Below, one piece after another: positions 1-9,472 of a stretch of 64,000 bases of DNA. A program made the translations under genes and the position numbers. Under the pieces are notes generated by a model, which saw nothing but the letters and a program-made list of their open reading frames with translations, ran no database searches and was not told the DNA's origin. Origin of the DNA: Solimonas flava DSM 18980 (lineage in GTDB: Bacteria > Pseudomonadota > Gammaproteobacteria > Nevskiales > Nevskiaceae); NCBI RefSeq assembly GCF_000426685.1, contig NZ_AUFV01000001.1, positions 248,001 through 312,000 on the forward strand. The letters are read 5' to 3'. The first letter of the stretch is position 1. Each line of letters begins with the position of its first letter.

Positions 1-1
1 C

Positions 2-862
2 GCCGCGGTCATCAGCCTCGGCGTCGACCATGTGTACGGCTGGCGCGTGTCGATGCTCGTGCCCGGCGTGCTGATGCTGATCGTCGCGGTGCTGTACTGG
101 CGCTACACGCAGGACTGCCCGGACGGCAACTACCAGGAACTGCGCGCGCGCGGCGTCGAGATCGAGAGCGGCAAGAAAGGCGGCTGGGCGGTATTCAAGG
201 CGGCCGCGGCGAACTACCGCGTGTGGATGCTGTTCGTCACCTACGGCGCCTGCTTCGGCCTCGAACTGTTCGTCCACAACGTCGCGGCGAGCTACTACGT
301 CGACAAGTTCGATCTCGACCTCAAGACCGCGGGCCTGGCGGCCGGCAGCTTCGGCCTGCTCGCCCTGTTCGCGCGCGCGCTCGGCGGCTGGATCTCCGAC
401 CGCGTCGCCAGCCGCAAGGGCCTCGATGCGCGCACGCTGCTGCTGTTCGCGCTGATGCTGGGCGAGGGCATCGGCCTGCTGTGGTTCTCGACGACCACCT
501 CGGTGACGATGGCGGTGGTCGCGATGCTGACCTTCGGCCTTTGCACGCACATGGCCTGCGGCGCGACCTATGCGCTGGTGCCGTTCATCGACCGCGCTTC
601 GCTCGGCGGCGTCGCCGGCATCATCGGCGCGGGCGGCAACGTCGGCGCGGTCGCGGCCGGCTTCGTGATGAAGGGCGTCGGCGACGTGCAGCAGACCTTC
701 GCCTGGCTCGGCGGCTTCGTCGTGCTGTCCTCGCTGTGCGCGATCGCGGTGCGCTTCAGTGCCACGCACAAGGCGCGCGAGAACACGCTCTACGAGGAAG
801 CGCTCGCGCAGCGCCAGGCGCTGCGGCAGTCGACGGCGGGAGCGGTACCGGAAGCGGCCTGA
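2..862 (+). CDS. narK: NarK-type nitrate/nitrite MFS transporter (5' part missing)
   Basis: The reading frame is already open at the window edge, so the N-terminal half lies outside. About 286 residues remain, with several hydrophobic helices typical of the second half of a major facilitator protein. The motif GIIGAGGNVGAV near residue 205 matches the second nitrate-signature helix of NarK/NasA-family nitrate or nitrite transporters. It lies 38 bp before nirB on the same strand, so it probably imports nitrate into the cytoplasm for the reductases that follow. The GTG at 32 is internal and unlikely to be the true start. Nitrate uptake rather than nitrite export is inferred from the assimilatory neighbours. 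Confidence 0.9.
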   Translation, partial: AAVISLGVDHVYGWRVSMLVPGVLMLIVAVLYWRYTQDCPDGNYQELRARGVEIESGKKGGWAVFKAAAANYRVWMLFVTYGACFGLELFVHNVAASYYVDKFDLDLKTAGLAAGSFGLLALFARALGGWISDRVASRKGLDARTLLLFALMLGEGIGLLWFSTTTSVTMAVVAMLTFGLCTHMACGATYALVPFIDRASLGGVAGIIGAGGNVGAVAAGFVMKGVGDVQQTFAWLGGFVVLSSLCAIAVRFSATHKARENTLYEEALAQRQALRQSTAGAVPEAA

Positions 863-900
863 AAGCGCACGCGATCCACCCGCGAGGCATAAGAATCAAA

Positions 901-3477
901 ATGAATCATCGCAAGATTGTCGTCGTCGGCCACGGCATGGTCGGCCACAAGCTGCTCGAGGCGCTCGTCGAGCGCCCCGAGCTTTCCCTGACCGTGCTCG
1001 CCGAGGAACCCCGTCCGGCCTACGACCGCGTCCATCTGACCGATTTCTTCTCCGGCCGCAGCGCCGACGATCTGCTGCTGGCGCGGCCGGACTTCGCCGA
1101 GGCCTATGGGGTCGATCTGCGGCTGTCGGCGAAGGCCACCGCGATCGATCGCGCGGCGAAGACGGTGACGCTCGCCGACGGTGCGAGCGTGCCGTACGAC
1201 ATGCTGGTGCTGGCGACCGGCTCGTATCCGTTCGTGCCGCCGATTCCGGGCAAGGATCGTCCCGGCTGCTTCGTCTATCGCACGATCGAGGATCTCGAAG
1301 CGATGCGCGCGGCGGCGGCAGGCGCGAAGAGCGGCGTCGTCATCGGCGGCGGCCTGCTCGGCCTCGAAGCGGCGAAGGCGCTGAAGGATCTGGGTCTGGC
1401 CACGCACGTCGTCGAATTCGCGCCGCGCCTGATGGCGGTGCAGGTCGACGACGGCGGCGGCCGGCTGCTGCGCCGGAAGATCGAGGAACTCGGCGTCACC
1501 GTGCACACGCAGAAGAGCACGACCGAGATCGTCGACGGCGATCCATCAAATGGCGGGGCCAGGCACAAGCTGAAGTTCGCCGACGGCAGCGAACTCGAGA
1601 CCGACATGATCGTGTTCTCGGCCGGCATCCGCCCGCGCGACGAGCTGGCGCGGCAGGCCGGCCTCGAAGTCGGGCCGCGTGGCGGCATCGTCGTCGACAA
1701 CGCCTGCCGCACCTCCGATCCGGACATCTACGCGATCGGCGAGTGCGCGCTGTGGGACGGCAAGATTTACGGTCTGGTCGCGCCGGGCTACGAGATGGCG
1801 CGCGTCGCCGCCGACCACATCGCCGGCGAGTCGACGCTGGCCTTCGCCGGCGCCGACATGAGCACCAAGCTCAAGCTGATGGGCGTCGACGTCGCGTCGA
1901 TCGGCGATGCGCACGGCACCACCGCCGGCGCGCTGTCGTACCAGTTCGCCGACGAGGTCAGACAGGTCTACAAGAAGCTGGTCGTCTCGGCCGATCGCCA
2001 GCGCCTGCTCGGCGCGGTGCTGGTCGGCGATGCCGCCGAATACGGCGATCTGCTGCAGATGATGCTCAACGGCCTGACGCTGCCCGAGCAACCGGAGGCG
2101 CTGATCCTGCCGCTCGCGGCGGGCGGCGGCGCCGTCAAGTCGTCGGGCGTCGGTGTCGATGCCTTGCCGGCGAGCGCGCAGATCTGCTCGTGCAACAACG
2201 TTTCCAAGCAGGCGCTGTGCGAGTCGATCGCCAGCGGCTGCACGACGCTGGCGGCGCTGAAGAAGAGCACCAAGGCGGCGACGACCTGCGGCGGCTGCGC
2301 GCCGCTGGTCACGCAGGTGCTGAAGGCGGAGCTGAAGCGTCAGGGCGTCACCGTCAACAATCACCTCTGCGAGCACTTCCCGTACTCGCGTCAGGAGCTG
2401 TATCACCTGGTGCGCGTCGGCAAGCTGGAAACCTTCGAGCAGGTGCTGCACAAGCACGGCCGCGGCCTCGGCTGCGACGTCTGCAAGCCGACCGTCGGCT
2501 CGATCCTCGCCAGTTGCTGGAACGCCTTCGTGCTGCAGAAGGAGCACGCGGCGCTGCAGGATTCGAACGACTACTATCTCGCCAACGTGCAGAAGGACGG
2601 CACCTATTCGGTCGTGCCGCGCGTGCCGGGCGGCGAGATCACGCCGGACAAGCTGATCGCGATCGGCGTGGTCGCCAAAAAGTACGGCCTCTATACCAAG
2701 ATCACCGGCGGCCAGCGCATCGACCTGTTCGGCGCGCAGGTGCATCAGCTGCCGGCGATCTGGCGCGAGCTGATCGACGCCGGCTTCGAATCGGGCCATG
2801 CCTACGGCAAGGCGCTGCGCACGGTGAAGTCCTGCGTCGGCAGCACCTGGTGCCGCTACGGCGTGCAGGATTCGGTCGGCTTCGCGATCGATCTGGAGAA
2901 CCGTTACAAGGGCCTGCGCTCGCCGCACAAGATCAAATTCGCGGTGTCCGGCTGCACGCGCGAGTGCGCCGAGGCGCAGGGCAAGGACGTCGGCGTGATC
3001 GCCACCGAGAAGGGCTGGAATCTCTACGTCTGCGGCAACGGCGGCATGAAGCCGCGCCACGCCGAGCTGCTCGCTGCCGATCTCGACAGCGCGACGCTGA
3101 TCCGCTACGTCGACCGCTTCCTGATGTTCTACATCCGCACCGCCGACCGCCTGCAGCGCACCAGCGTGTGGCGCGACAACCTCGAAGGCGGGCTCGACTA
3201 CCTGAAGGACGTCATCGTCAACGACCGTCTCGGCATCGGCGCGGAGCTGGAGGCCGAGATGGCGCTGGTCGTCGCGAGCTACCAGGACGAGTGGAAGACG
3301 GCGATCGAGGACGAGCAGACCCTCAAGCGCTTCCGCACCTTCGTCAACAGCGACGCCGTCGACGATCACGTGCTCTTCGTCGAGGAGCGCGGCCAGATCC
3401 GGCCGGCGCGCGCCGAGGAGCGCGCCGGCTTCAAGGGCATCGCGGTCGTCGCCGCCGTCGGCGCGCAGGAGGCATGA
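901..3477 (+). CDS. nirB: Nitrite reductase [NAD(P)H] large subunit NirB
   Basis: Cytoplasmic flavo-siroheme enzyme reducing nitrite to ammonium with NAD(P)H. The 858-residue length is standard for NirB. Visible in order: an FAD-binding Rossmann segment at the N-terminus (VVVGHGMVGH), an NAD(P)-binding segment (VVIGGGLLGLEAA) around residue 145, a BFD-like [2Fe-2S] region near residues 425-475 (CSC...CGGC), and the siroheme/[4Fe-4S] ligands Cys645, Cys651, Cys685 and Cys689. The ATG at 901 is the first start in the conserved region. Its stop codon overlaps the start of the NirD-fusion gene, so the two are translationally coupled. With nasA downstream this is an assimilatory set. Confidence 0.97.
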   Translation: MNHRKIVVVGHGMVGHKLLEALVERPELSLTVLAEEPRPAYDRVHLTDFFSGRSADDLLLARPDFAEAYGVDLRLSAKATAIDRAAKTVTLADGASVPYDMLVLATGSYPFVPPIPGKDRPGCFVYRTIEDLEAMRAAAAGAKSGVVIGGGLLGLEAAKALKDLGLATHVVEFAPRLMAVQVDDGGGRLLRRKIEELGVTVHTQKSTTEIVDGDPSNGGARHKLKFADGSELETDMIVFSAGIRPRDELARQAGLEVGPRGGIVVDNACRTSDPDIYAIGECALWDGKIYGLVAPGYEMARVAADHIAGESTLAFAGADMSTKLKLMGVDVASIGDAHGTTAGALSYQFADEVRQVYKKLVVSADRQRLLGAVLVGDAAEYGDLLQMMLNGLTLPEQPEALILPLAAGGGAVKSSGVGVDALPASAQICSCNNVSKQALCESIASGCTTLAALKKSTKAATTCGGCAPLVTQVLKAELKRQGVTVNNHLCEHFPYSRQELYHLVRVGKLETFEQVLHKHGRGLGCDVCKPTVGSILASCWNAFVLQKEHAALQDSNDYYLANVQKDGTYSVVPRVPGGEITPDKLIAIGVVAKKYGLYTKITGGQRIDLFGAQVHQLPAIWRELIDAGFESGHAYGKALRTVKSCVGSTWCRYGVQDSVGFAIDLENRYKGLRSPHKIKFAVSGCTRECAEAQGKDVGVIATEKGWNLYVCGNGGMKPRHAELLAADLDSATLIRYVDRFLMFYIRTADRLQRTSVWRDNLEGGLDYLKDVIVNDRLGIGAELEAEMALVVASYQDEWKTAIEDEQTLKRFRTFVNSDAVDDHVLFVEERGQIRPARAEERAGFKGIAVVAAVGAQEA

Positions 3478-5072
3478 TGAACGTCTCCGCAAGCTGGCAG
3501 CCGGTCTGCGCGATCGACGACATCGTGCCGGACACCGGCGTCGCGGCGCTCGTCGGCGGCCGCCAGATCGCCGTGTTCCGCCTGCGCGCCGACGATCGCG
3601 TCTACGCGATCGACAACCGCGATCCGTTCTCCGGCGCCAATGTGCTGTCGCGCGGCCTGGTCGGCGATCTGCAGGGCGAGCGCGTGGTCGCCTCGCCGAT
3701 CTACAAGCAGCACTTCAGCCTCGCCACCGGCCGCTGCCTCGAAGACGCGGCCCACAACGTGCAGGCCTACGCGACGCGCGTCGCCGACGGCATGATCTGG
3801 GTCGATCCGGCGCCGCTGCGCAGCTACGTGCCGGCGCCGAAGCCGCGCGAGCGCATGCGCCTGGTCGTGATCGGCAACGGCATGGCCGGCATGCGTGTCG
3901 TCGAGGAGCTGATCGAGGCGGCGCCCGATCTCTACGAGATCGAAGTGTTCGGCGCCGAGACGCACGGCAATTACAACCGTATCCTGCTGTCGCCGGTGCT
4001 CGCCGGCGAGAAGAAGGCCGCCGACATCATGCTGCACGCGCCGTCGTGGTACGCCGAGCGCGGCATCACCTTCCATGCCGGCGATCCGGTCGTGGCGATC
4101 GACCGTCCGCGCCGCATCGTGCGCTCGCAGGCGGGCAGGACCACGAGCTACGACCGCCTGCTGCTGGCGACCGGCTCGAAGCCGATCGTGCTGCCGCTGC
4201 CGGGCCGCGATCTTGAAGGCGTGACGACCTTCCGCGATCTCGACGACGTCGACGCCATGCTGGCAATCGCCAGCACGCACCGCCGCGCCGTCGTCATCGG
4301 CGGCGGCCTGCTCGGCCTCGAAGCGGCGCACGGTCTGGCCAGGCGCGGCATGCAGGTCGAGATCGTGCATCTGGTCGACCGCCTGATGGAGCGCCAGCTC
4401 GATGCGCCGGCGGCGGCGCTGCTCAAGGCCAAGCTCGAAGCGCGCGGCATGAAGATCCACCTCAACGCCAGAACCGAGGCGATTCTCGGCGGACCGGAGT
4501 CTGCCGGGCGCGTCAGCGGCGTGCGTCTGGCCGACGGCCAGGTGCTCGACGCCGATCTCGTGGTCATGGCGGTCGGCATCCGGCCGAACATCGACCTCGC
4601 GCAAAGCATCGGCCTGCGCTGCGATCGCGGCGTGCTGGTCGACGACACCATGCAGACCTTCGATCCGCGCATCTACGCGGTCGGCGAATGCGTGCAGCAT
4701 CGCGGCCGCACCTACGGCCTCGTCGATCCGCTGTGGGGCCAGGCCTATGTCTGCGCCGCGCAGCTCGCCGAGCGCGGCCACATGCGCTACCGCGGCTCGC
4801 AGGTCTCGACGCAGCTCAAGGTCGCCGGCATCGAAGTGTTCTCGGCCGGCGACTTCGAAGGCGGCGAGGGCACCGAGGATCTGGTGCTGCACGACGCGCA
4901 GCGCGGCGTCTACAAGCGGCTGATCCTGCGCGAGCACCGTGTCGTCGGCGCGGTGCTGTACGGCGACACGCGCGACGGTGCCTGGTACTTCGAGCTGATC
5001 AGCGAGGGCAGCGACGTCGGCCGCTATCGCAACCGGCTGCTGTTCGGCCGCGAGTTCGCTCTGCGCAGCTGA
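3474..5072 (+). CDS. nirD: NirD nitrite reductase small subunit fused to an FAD/NAD(P) oxidoreductase (NasC-like)
   Basis: Residues 1 to about 115 are a NirD domain. This is a Rieske-like fold that, as in NirD generally, lacks the Cys/His iron-sulfur ligands (it reads NRDPFSGANV and SPIYKQHF). From about residue 125 a complete flavoprotein oxidoreductase follows, with an FAD motif (VVIGNGMAGM) and a second nucleotide motif (VVIGGGLLGLEAA). It resembles NirB's N-terminal half and the NasC electron-transfer subunit of assimilatory nitrate reductase. Two adjacent ATGs (3474 and 3477) overlap the nirB stop. The inferred role is to complete NirBD and pass NAD(P)H electrons to NasA. NirD is normally a separate protein of about 110 residues, so the 532-residue fusion is notable. 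Confidence 0.88.
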   Translation: MMNVSASWQPVCAIDDIVPDTGVAALVGGRQIAVFRLRADDRVYAIDNRDPFSGANVLSRGLVGDLQGERVVASPIYKQHFSLATGRCLEDAAHNVQAYATRVADGMIWVDPAPLRSYVPAPKPRERMRLVVIGNGMAGMRVVEELIEAAPDLYEIEVFGAETHGNYNRILLSPVLAGEKKAADIMLHAPSWYAERGITFHAGDPVVAIDRPRRIVRSQAGRTTSYDRLLLATGSKPIVLPLPGRDLEGVTTFRDLDDVDAMLAIASTHRRAVVIGGGLLGLEAAHGLARRGMQVEIVHLVDRLMERQLDAPAAALLKAKLEARGMKIHLNARTEAILGGPESAGRVSGVRLADGQVLDADLVVMAVGIRPNIDLAQSIGLRCDRGVLVDDTMQTFDPRIYAVGECVQHRGRTYGLVDPLWGQAYVCAAQLAERGHMRYRGSQVSTQLKVAGIEVFSAGDFEGGEGTEDLVLHDAQRGVYKRLILREHRVVGAVLYGDTRDGAWYFELISEGSDVGRYRNRLLFGREFALRS

Positions 5073-5145
5073 TTCCCGCGATGGCTATTCCGAAAAATTC
5101 CGGGCTCCGCCGCTGCCGCGGCGGGGCGTTCGCAGGAGCGCGGTC

Positions 5146-7848
5146 ATGAGCGGCGCCGATGGCGGCGTGCTGACCACCTGTCCTTACTGCGGCGTCGGCT
5201 GCGGCGTGCGCGTGCCGGCGGCCGACGCTGCGGTGCAGGGCGACGTCACGCATCCGGCCAATGGCGGACGGCTGTGCGTGAAGGGCAGCACGCTGCACGA
5301 GACGCTGGTGCCGCAGGGCCGCCTGCTGCAGCCGCTGCAGCGCGTCGCCGAGAGCGGTCCCGACGCGCTGCAGCCGCTGGCCTGGGATGCGGCGCTGGAT
5401 CGGGTCGCCGGCCGCTTTGCGCGGACGATCGCCGAGCACGGCCCGGACAGCGTCGCGTTCTACGTCTCCGGCCAGCTGCTGACCGAGGACTACTACGTCG
5501 CCAACAAGCTGATGAAGGGCTACATCGGCTCCGGCAACATCGACACCAATTCGCGGCTGTGCATGTCCTCGGCGGTCGCCGGCCACAAGCGTGCGTTCGG
5601 CGAGGACGTGGTGCCCGGCTGCTACGAGGACTTCGAACTCGCCGATCTGATCGTGCTGGTCGGCTCGAACACCGCCTGGTGCCACCCGGTGCTGTACCAG
5701 CGCATCGTCGCCGCCAAGGAGCGGCGTCCGGCGCTGAAGCTGGTCGTCGTCGATCCGCGGCGCACGCCGACCTGCGATCTCGCCGATCTGCATCTGCCGC
5801 TGCGGCCGGGCAGCGACGTGCCGCTGTTCAACGGTCTGCTGGCCTGGCTCGCCGCGCACGGCGCCGTCGACCGCGACTTCGTCGACGGCCACACGCGCGG
5901 TGTCGACGCGGCGCTGGCCGTGGCCCGCGACAGCGCCGGCGACCTCGACGCGCTGGCCGGTCAGTGCGGCGTGCAGCGCGAGCGCCTCGAAGCGTTCTAC
6001 GCGCTGTTCGCGGCGACCGAAAAGACCGTCACGCTGTTCTCGCAAGGCGTCAACCAGTCGGGGCAGGGCACCGACAAGGTCAACAGCATCATCAACTGCC
6101 ACCTGCTCAGCGGCCGCATCGGCCGGCCCGGCATGGGGCCGTTTTCGATGACCGGCCAGCCGAACGCGATGGGCGGGCGCGAGGTCGGCGGCCTCGCCAA
6201 CACGCTGGCCGCGCACCTGGATTTCGCCGAGCCGGCGCAGCGCGCGCTGGTGCAGCGCTTCTGGGCCAGCCCGCGCATCGCCGAGCGGCCGGGCCTGAAG
6301 GCCGTCGATCTGTTCGAGGCCGTGCATGCCGGGCGCATCAAGGCGATCTGGATCGTCGCCACCAATCCGGTCGTCAGCCTGCCGGACGCCGACCGCGTGC
6401 GCGAGGCGCTGCGCCGCTGCGAGTTCGTCGTCGTCTCCGACGTCGTACAGCACACCGACACCGCGCAGCTCGCGCACCTGCTGCTGCCGGCGCTGGCCTG
6501 GGGCGAGAAGGACGGCACCGTCACCAACTCCGAGCGCTGCATCTCGCGCCAGCGCGCGTTCCGGCCGGCGCCCGGCGAGGCGCGTGCGGACTGGTGGGCG
6601 TTCGCCGGCGTCGCCGCGCGCATGGGCTGGGCCGATGCCTTCGCCTACGACACGCCGGCGGCGATCTTCGACGAGCACGCGCGCCTGTCGGCGTTCGAGA
6701 ACGACGGCGGCCGGCGCTTCGACCTGCGCGGTCTGGCCGGCCTGACGCGCGCCGAATACGACGCGCTCGCGCCGATCCGCTGGCCGGTGCTCGAACGCGG
6801 GCAGGGCACGGACCGGCTCTACGGCGACGGCCGCTTCTCGCACGTCGACGGCCGCGCCGTGTTCGTGCCGACCGCGCCGGTGGCACCGGCGCATGCGCCG
6901 GACGCGGCCTACCCGCTGGTCCTCAACACCGGCCGCGTGCGCGACCAGTGGCACACGATGACGCGCACCGGCCTGGCGCCGACGCTCGGCGGCCACCTGC
7001 CGGAACCGTACGTCGATCTGCATCCGGCCGACGCCCTGGCTTGCGGCGTGCGCGACGGCGGCCTGGCGCGCGTGATCTCGCGCTGGGGCTCGCTGGTCGT
7101 GCGCGTGCGCAGCAGCGGCGAGCTGCGCCGCGGCCAGATTTTCGTGCCGATCCACTGGAACGACCAGTTCGCGTCCGATGCGCGCGTCGGCGCGCTGGTC
7201 AATCCGGTCGTCGATCCGCACAGCGGCGAGCCCGAGTTCAAGCACACGCCGGTGCGCGTCGAGGAGTTCCGCGCCGACTGGCATGGCCTCGCCTACACGC
7301 GCGGCACGGTCGATCTGCAGCGCCTCGCCTGGTGGGTGCGCGTGCAGACCACGGCGGCGCAGCGCTACGAGTTCGCCGGCCGCGGCGTCATCGCCGACCG
7401 CGCGCAGTGGGCGCGCGCCTTCCTCGGCGTCGACGAGCCGGCGCCGGACTGGATCGAGTATCGTGACGACGGCAGCGGCGTCTACCACGCCGCCTACATC
7501 CGGGACGGACGCCTGCAAGCCTGCCTTTACATCGCGCCGCGCGAGATGCTGCCGGCCCGCGACTGGTTCGCCGGGCTGTTCGAGCGCCTGCGCCTGTCGC
7601 TGCGCGACCGCGCCAGCCTGATGGCCGCCGAACCGTTCACCGGCGGCGCCGACGCCGGGCCGCAGGTCTGTTCCTGCTACAAGGTCGGCCGCAACACCAT
7701 CGTCAAGGCGATCCGCGAGCAGGGCCTGACCACGCCCCGGCAGGTCACCGCCTGCCTCAAGGCCGGCGGCAACTGCGGCTCCTGCCTGCCGGAAATCCGC
7801 GGCCTGCTCGCCGAGTGCGCGCTCGTCGAGCGCGCCGAGCCGGCCTGA
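5146..7848 (+). CDS. nasA: Assimilatory nitrate reductase catalytic subunit NasA
   Basis: A 900-residue bis-MGD molybdoenzyme reducing nitrate to nitrite in the cytoplasm. The N-terminal [4Fe-4S] ligands are Cys12, Cys15, Cys19 and Cys44. The central body carries molybdopterin oxidoreductase motifs (NTNSRLCMSSAV, GRIGRPGMGPFSMTGQPNAMGGREVGG) and a C-terminal MopB-binding domain. The last 65 residues form a BFD-like [2Fe-2S] module (CSC...CGSC), as in NasA proteins that take electrons from an NAD(P)H flavoprotein. No twin-arginine signal is present, which fits assimilation. An AGGAGCG ribosome-binding site precedes the ATG. A 7-bp GC hairpin sits in the 73-bp gap upstream (5107-5124). Confidence 0.96.
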   Translation: MSGADGGVLTTCPYCGVGCGVRVPAADAAVQGDVTHPANGGRLCVKGSTLHETLVPQGRLLQPLQRVAESGPDALQPLAWDAALDRVAGRFARTIAEHGPDSVAFYVSGQLLTEDYYVANKLMKGYIGSGNIDTNSRLCMSSAVAGHKRAFGEDVVPGCYEDFELADLIVLVGSNTAWCHPVLYQRIVAAKERRPALKLVVVDPRRTPTCDLADLHLPLRPGSDVPLFNGLLAWLAAHGAVDRDFVDGHTRGVDAALAVARDSAGDLDALAGQCGVQRERLEAFYALFAATEKTVTLFSQGVNQSGQGTDKVNSIINCHLLSGRIGRPGMGPFSMTGQPNAMGGREVGGLANTLAAHLDFAEPAQRALVQRFWASPRIAERPGLKAVDLFEAVHAGRIKAIWIVATNPVVSLPDADRVREALRRCEFVVVSDVVQHTDTAQLAHLLLPALAWGEKDGTVTNSERCISRQRAFRPAPGEARADWWAFAGVAARMGWADAFAYDTPAAIFDEHARLSAFENDGGRRFDLRGLAGLTRAEYDALAPIRWPVLERGQGTDRLYGDGRFSHVDGRAVFVPTAPVAPAHAPDAAYPLVLNTGRVRDQWHTMTRTGLAPTLGGHLPEPYVDLHPADALACGVRDGGLARVISRWGSLVVRVRSSGELRRGQIFVPIHWNDQFASDARVGALVNPVVDPHSGEPEFKHTPVRVEEFRADWHGLAYTRGTVDLQRLAWWVRVQTTAAQRYEFAGRGVIADRAQWARAFLGVDEPAPDWIEYRDDGSGVYHAAYIRDGRLQACLYIAPREMLPARDWFAGLFERLRLSLRDRASLMAAEPFTGGADAGPQVCSCYKVGRNTIVKAIREQGLTTPRQVTACLKAGGNCGSCLPEIRGLLAECALVERAEPA

Positions 7849-7851
7849 GCG

Positions 7852-8457
7852 ATGCGCGACGAGGCCCTGCGCGGGGCAGTCGCCGCCGTCGTGCTCGCCG
7901 GCGGACGCGGCACGCGCATGGGCGGCGTCGACAAGGGCCTGCAGGCCCTCGACGGGCGGCCGCTCGCGCAGCACGTGCTCGAGGCGCTGCGCCCGCAGGT
8001 CGCCGAGGTCTGCATCAGCGCCAACCGCCATGCCGAGGCCTACCGTGCGCTCGGCGCCGAGGTGATCGCCGATGCCTGGCCGGACTTCCGCGGACCGCTC
8101 GCCGGCCTGCACGCGGCGCTGGCGCGCGGCACGTACGACTGGTGGCTCGCCGCGCCCTGCGACACGCCCGGCCTGCCGGCCGATCTGGTCGCGCGCCTGC
8201 ACGGCGCGGCGCGCGCGCGCGGCCGGCCGGCCGCCTACGCCGTGGTGCGCGGCGAGCCGGTTTATCCGCTGTGTCTGGTCCAGCAGGGGTGTTTCGACGA
8301 CTTGCAGCGCACCTTGCGGGACGGACAATATGCGGTCGGCCGCTGGCTGGCCGGGCAGGGCGCCGTCGCCGTCGCCATCGACGGCTGGGACGCGCGCCTG
8401 CCGCTGAACCTCAACACGCCGCAGCGGCTCGCCGCCGCCCAGAGTGCAAGGCCTTGA
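7852..8457 (+). CDS. mobA: Molybdenum cofactor guanylyltransferase MobA
   Basis: Transfers GMP from GTP to molybdopterin, giving the guanine-dinucleotide cofactor used by NasA-type reductases. The 201 residues include the nucleotide-binding signature LAGGRGTRMGGVDKGL at residues 15-30 and the later APCDTPGLP metal-binding segment. It starts 3 bp after the nasA stop and its own stop overlaps the moaA start, so the cofactor gene is translated with its client enzyme. Confidence 0.95.
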   Translation: MRDEALRGAVAAVVLAGGRGTRMGGVDKGLQALDGRPLAQHVLEALRPQVAEVCISANRHAEAYRALGAEVIADAWPDFRGPLAGLHAALARGTYDWWLAAPCDTPGLPADLVARLHGAARARGRPAAYAVVRGEPVYPLCLVQQGCFDDLQRTLRDGQYAVGRWLAGQGAVAVAIDGWDARLPLNLNTPQRLAAAQSARP

Positions 8458-9452
8458 ACGCGGGACCGAACATACCGTCGCAACTGATCGACCAGCACGG
8501 ACGCCGCAAGCGCAAGCTGCGCATCTCACTGACCGACCGCTGCAACTTCCGCTGCCGCTACTGCATGCCGGACACGCCGCAGTGGCTGCCGAAGTCGCAG
8601 GTGCTGACGATCGAGGAGATCGTGCGCGTCGCGCGGCTGATGATCGGCGAGGGCATCGGCCACATCCGCCTGACCGGCGGCGAGCCGCTGCTGCGCCGCG
8701 GCCTGCTCGACGTGGTGCGCGCGCTCGACGCGCTGCGCCCGCTCGGCCTGACGCGCATCTCGATGACCAGCAACGCCTCGCGGCTGGCGCCGCAGGCGGC
8801 GGCGCTGAAGGCGGCCGGTCTCGACGACCTCAACATCAGCCTCGACAGCGTCGATCCCGACACCTTCCGGCGCATGACCGGTCGCGAGCTGGCGCCGGTC
8901 GTCGACGGCATCGACGCGGCGCGCGCCGCCGGCCTGCCGGTCAAGCTCAACAGCGTGCTGCTGCGCGACGACAACGGCGGGCAGATCGTCGCGCTCGCCG
9001 AATGGGCGCGGGCGCGCGGCCTGCCGCTGCGCTTCATCGAATACATGCCGCTCGACGAACCGGGCCGCTGGCAGCGCGCGCAGGTCGTCGCCGAAGCCGA
9101 GATCCTCGCCGCGCTGCGCGGCCGCTTCGGCGTCGAGCCGCTGCCGCGCAGCGCCGATCCGGCGACACGCTACCGGCTCGACGGCGACTACGAAGTCGGC
9201 GTGATCTCGACCGTCAGCAATCCGTTCTGCGCGAGCTGCGACCGCCTGCGGCTGACGGCGACCGGCGAGCTCTACACCTGCCTGTTCGCGACGCAGGGCA
9301 CGCCGCTGCGCGAACGCCTGCGCGCCGGCGACAGCGACGCGCAGCTGCTCGAACGGATTCGCGACGCCGTCTGGCACAAGCAGGCCGGCTATGCCGCGCA
9401 GCCGCGCGCGCCGCTCGAGCGCCCGATCACCATGCACGCGATGGGCGGCTGA
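8454..9452 (+). CDS. moaA: GTP 3',8-cyclase MoaA (TTG start)
   Basis: Radical-SAM enzyme for the first step of molybdopterin synthesis, converting GTP to 3',8-cyclo-7,8-dihydro-GTP. The SAM-cluster motif CxxxCxxC is at Cys30, Cys34 and Cys37, and a second C-terminal cluster is seen in FCASCDRLRLTATGELYTC. The start is taken as TTG at 8454, overlapping the mobA stop codon. It gives 332 residues and places the radical-SAM motif at the usual distance from the N-terminus. No ATG lies between the upstream stop and the motif. The frame extends further upstream, but that would overlap mobA. Confidence 0.93.
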   Translation: MNAGPNIPSQLIDQHGRRKRKLRISLTDRCNFRCRYCMPDTPQWLPKSQVLTIEEIVRVARLMIGEGIGHIRLTGGEPLLRRGLLDVVRALDALRPLGLTRISMTSNASRLAPQAAALKAAGLDDLNISLDSVDPDTFRRMTGRELAPVVDGIDAARAAGLPVKLNSVLLRDDNGGQIVALAEWARARGLPLRFIEYMPLDEPGRWQRAQVVAEAEILAALRGRFGVEPLPRSADPATRYRLDGDYEVGVISTVSNPFCASCDRLRLTATGELYTCLFATQGTPLRERLRAGDSDAQLLERIRDAVWHKQAGYAAQPRAPLERPITMHAMGG

Positions 9453-9472
9453 GCCGCCCGGGTCTCCGGTCG

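Noticed and set aside
759-3473. Long open frame in frame 3 running through nirB into the NirD fusion
   Set aside because: The part before 3474 is arginine-rich and lies over nirB in another frame. In GC-rich DNA such frames stay open by chance; only the NirD-oxidoreductase portion is protein-like.
5107-5124. Hairpin before nasA as a nitrate-responsive leader
   Set aside because: A 7-bp GC stem is common in such DNA, there is no T-tract or second hairpin, and the control region of the operon should lie upstream of the window.
4999-8529. A 1176-codon minus-strand open frame over nasA, mobA and moaA
   Set aside because: Composition is typical of antisense shadow frames (Arg, Ala, Val rich, no domains), while the plus strand carries well-conserved enzymes.
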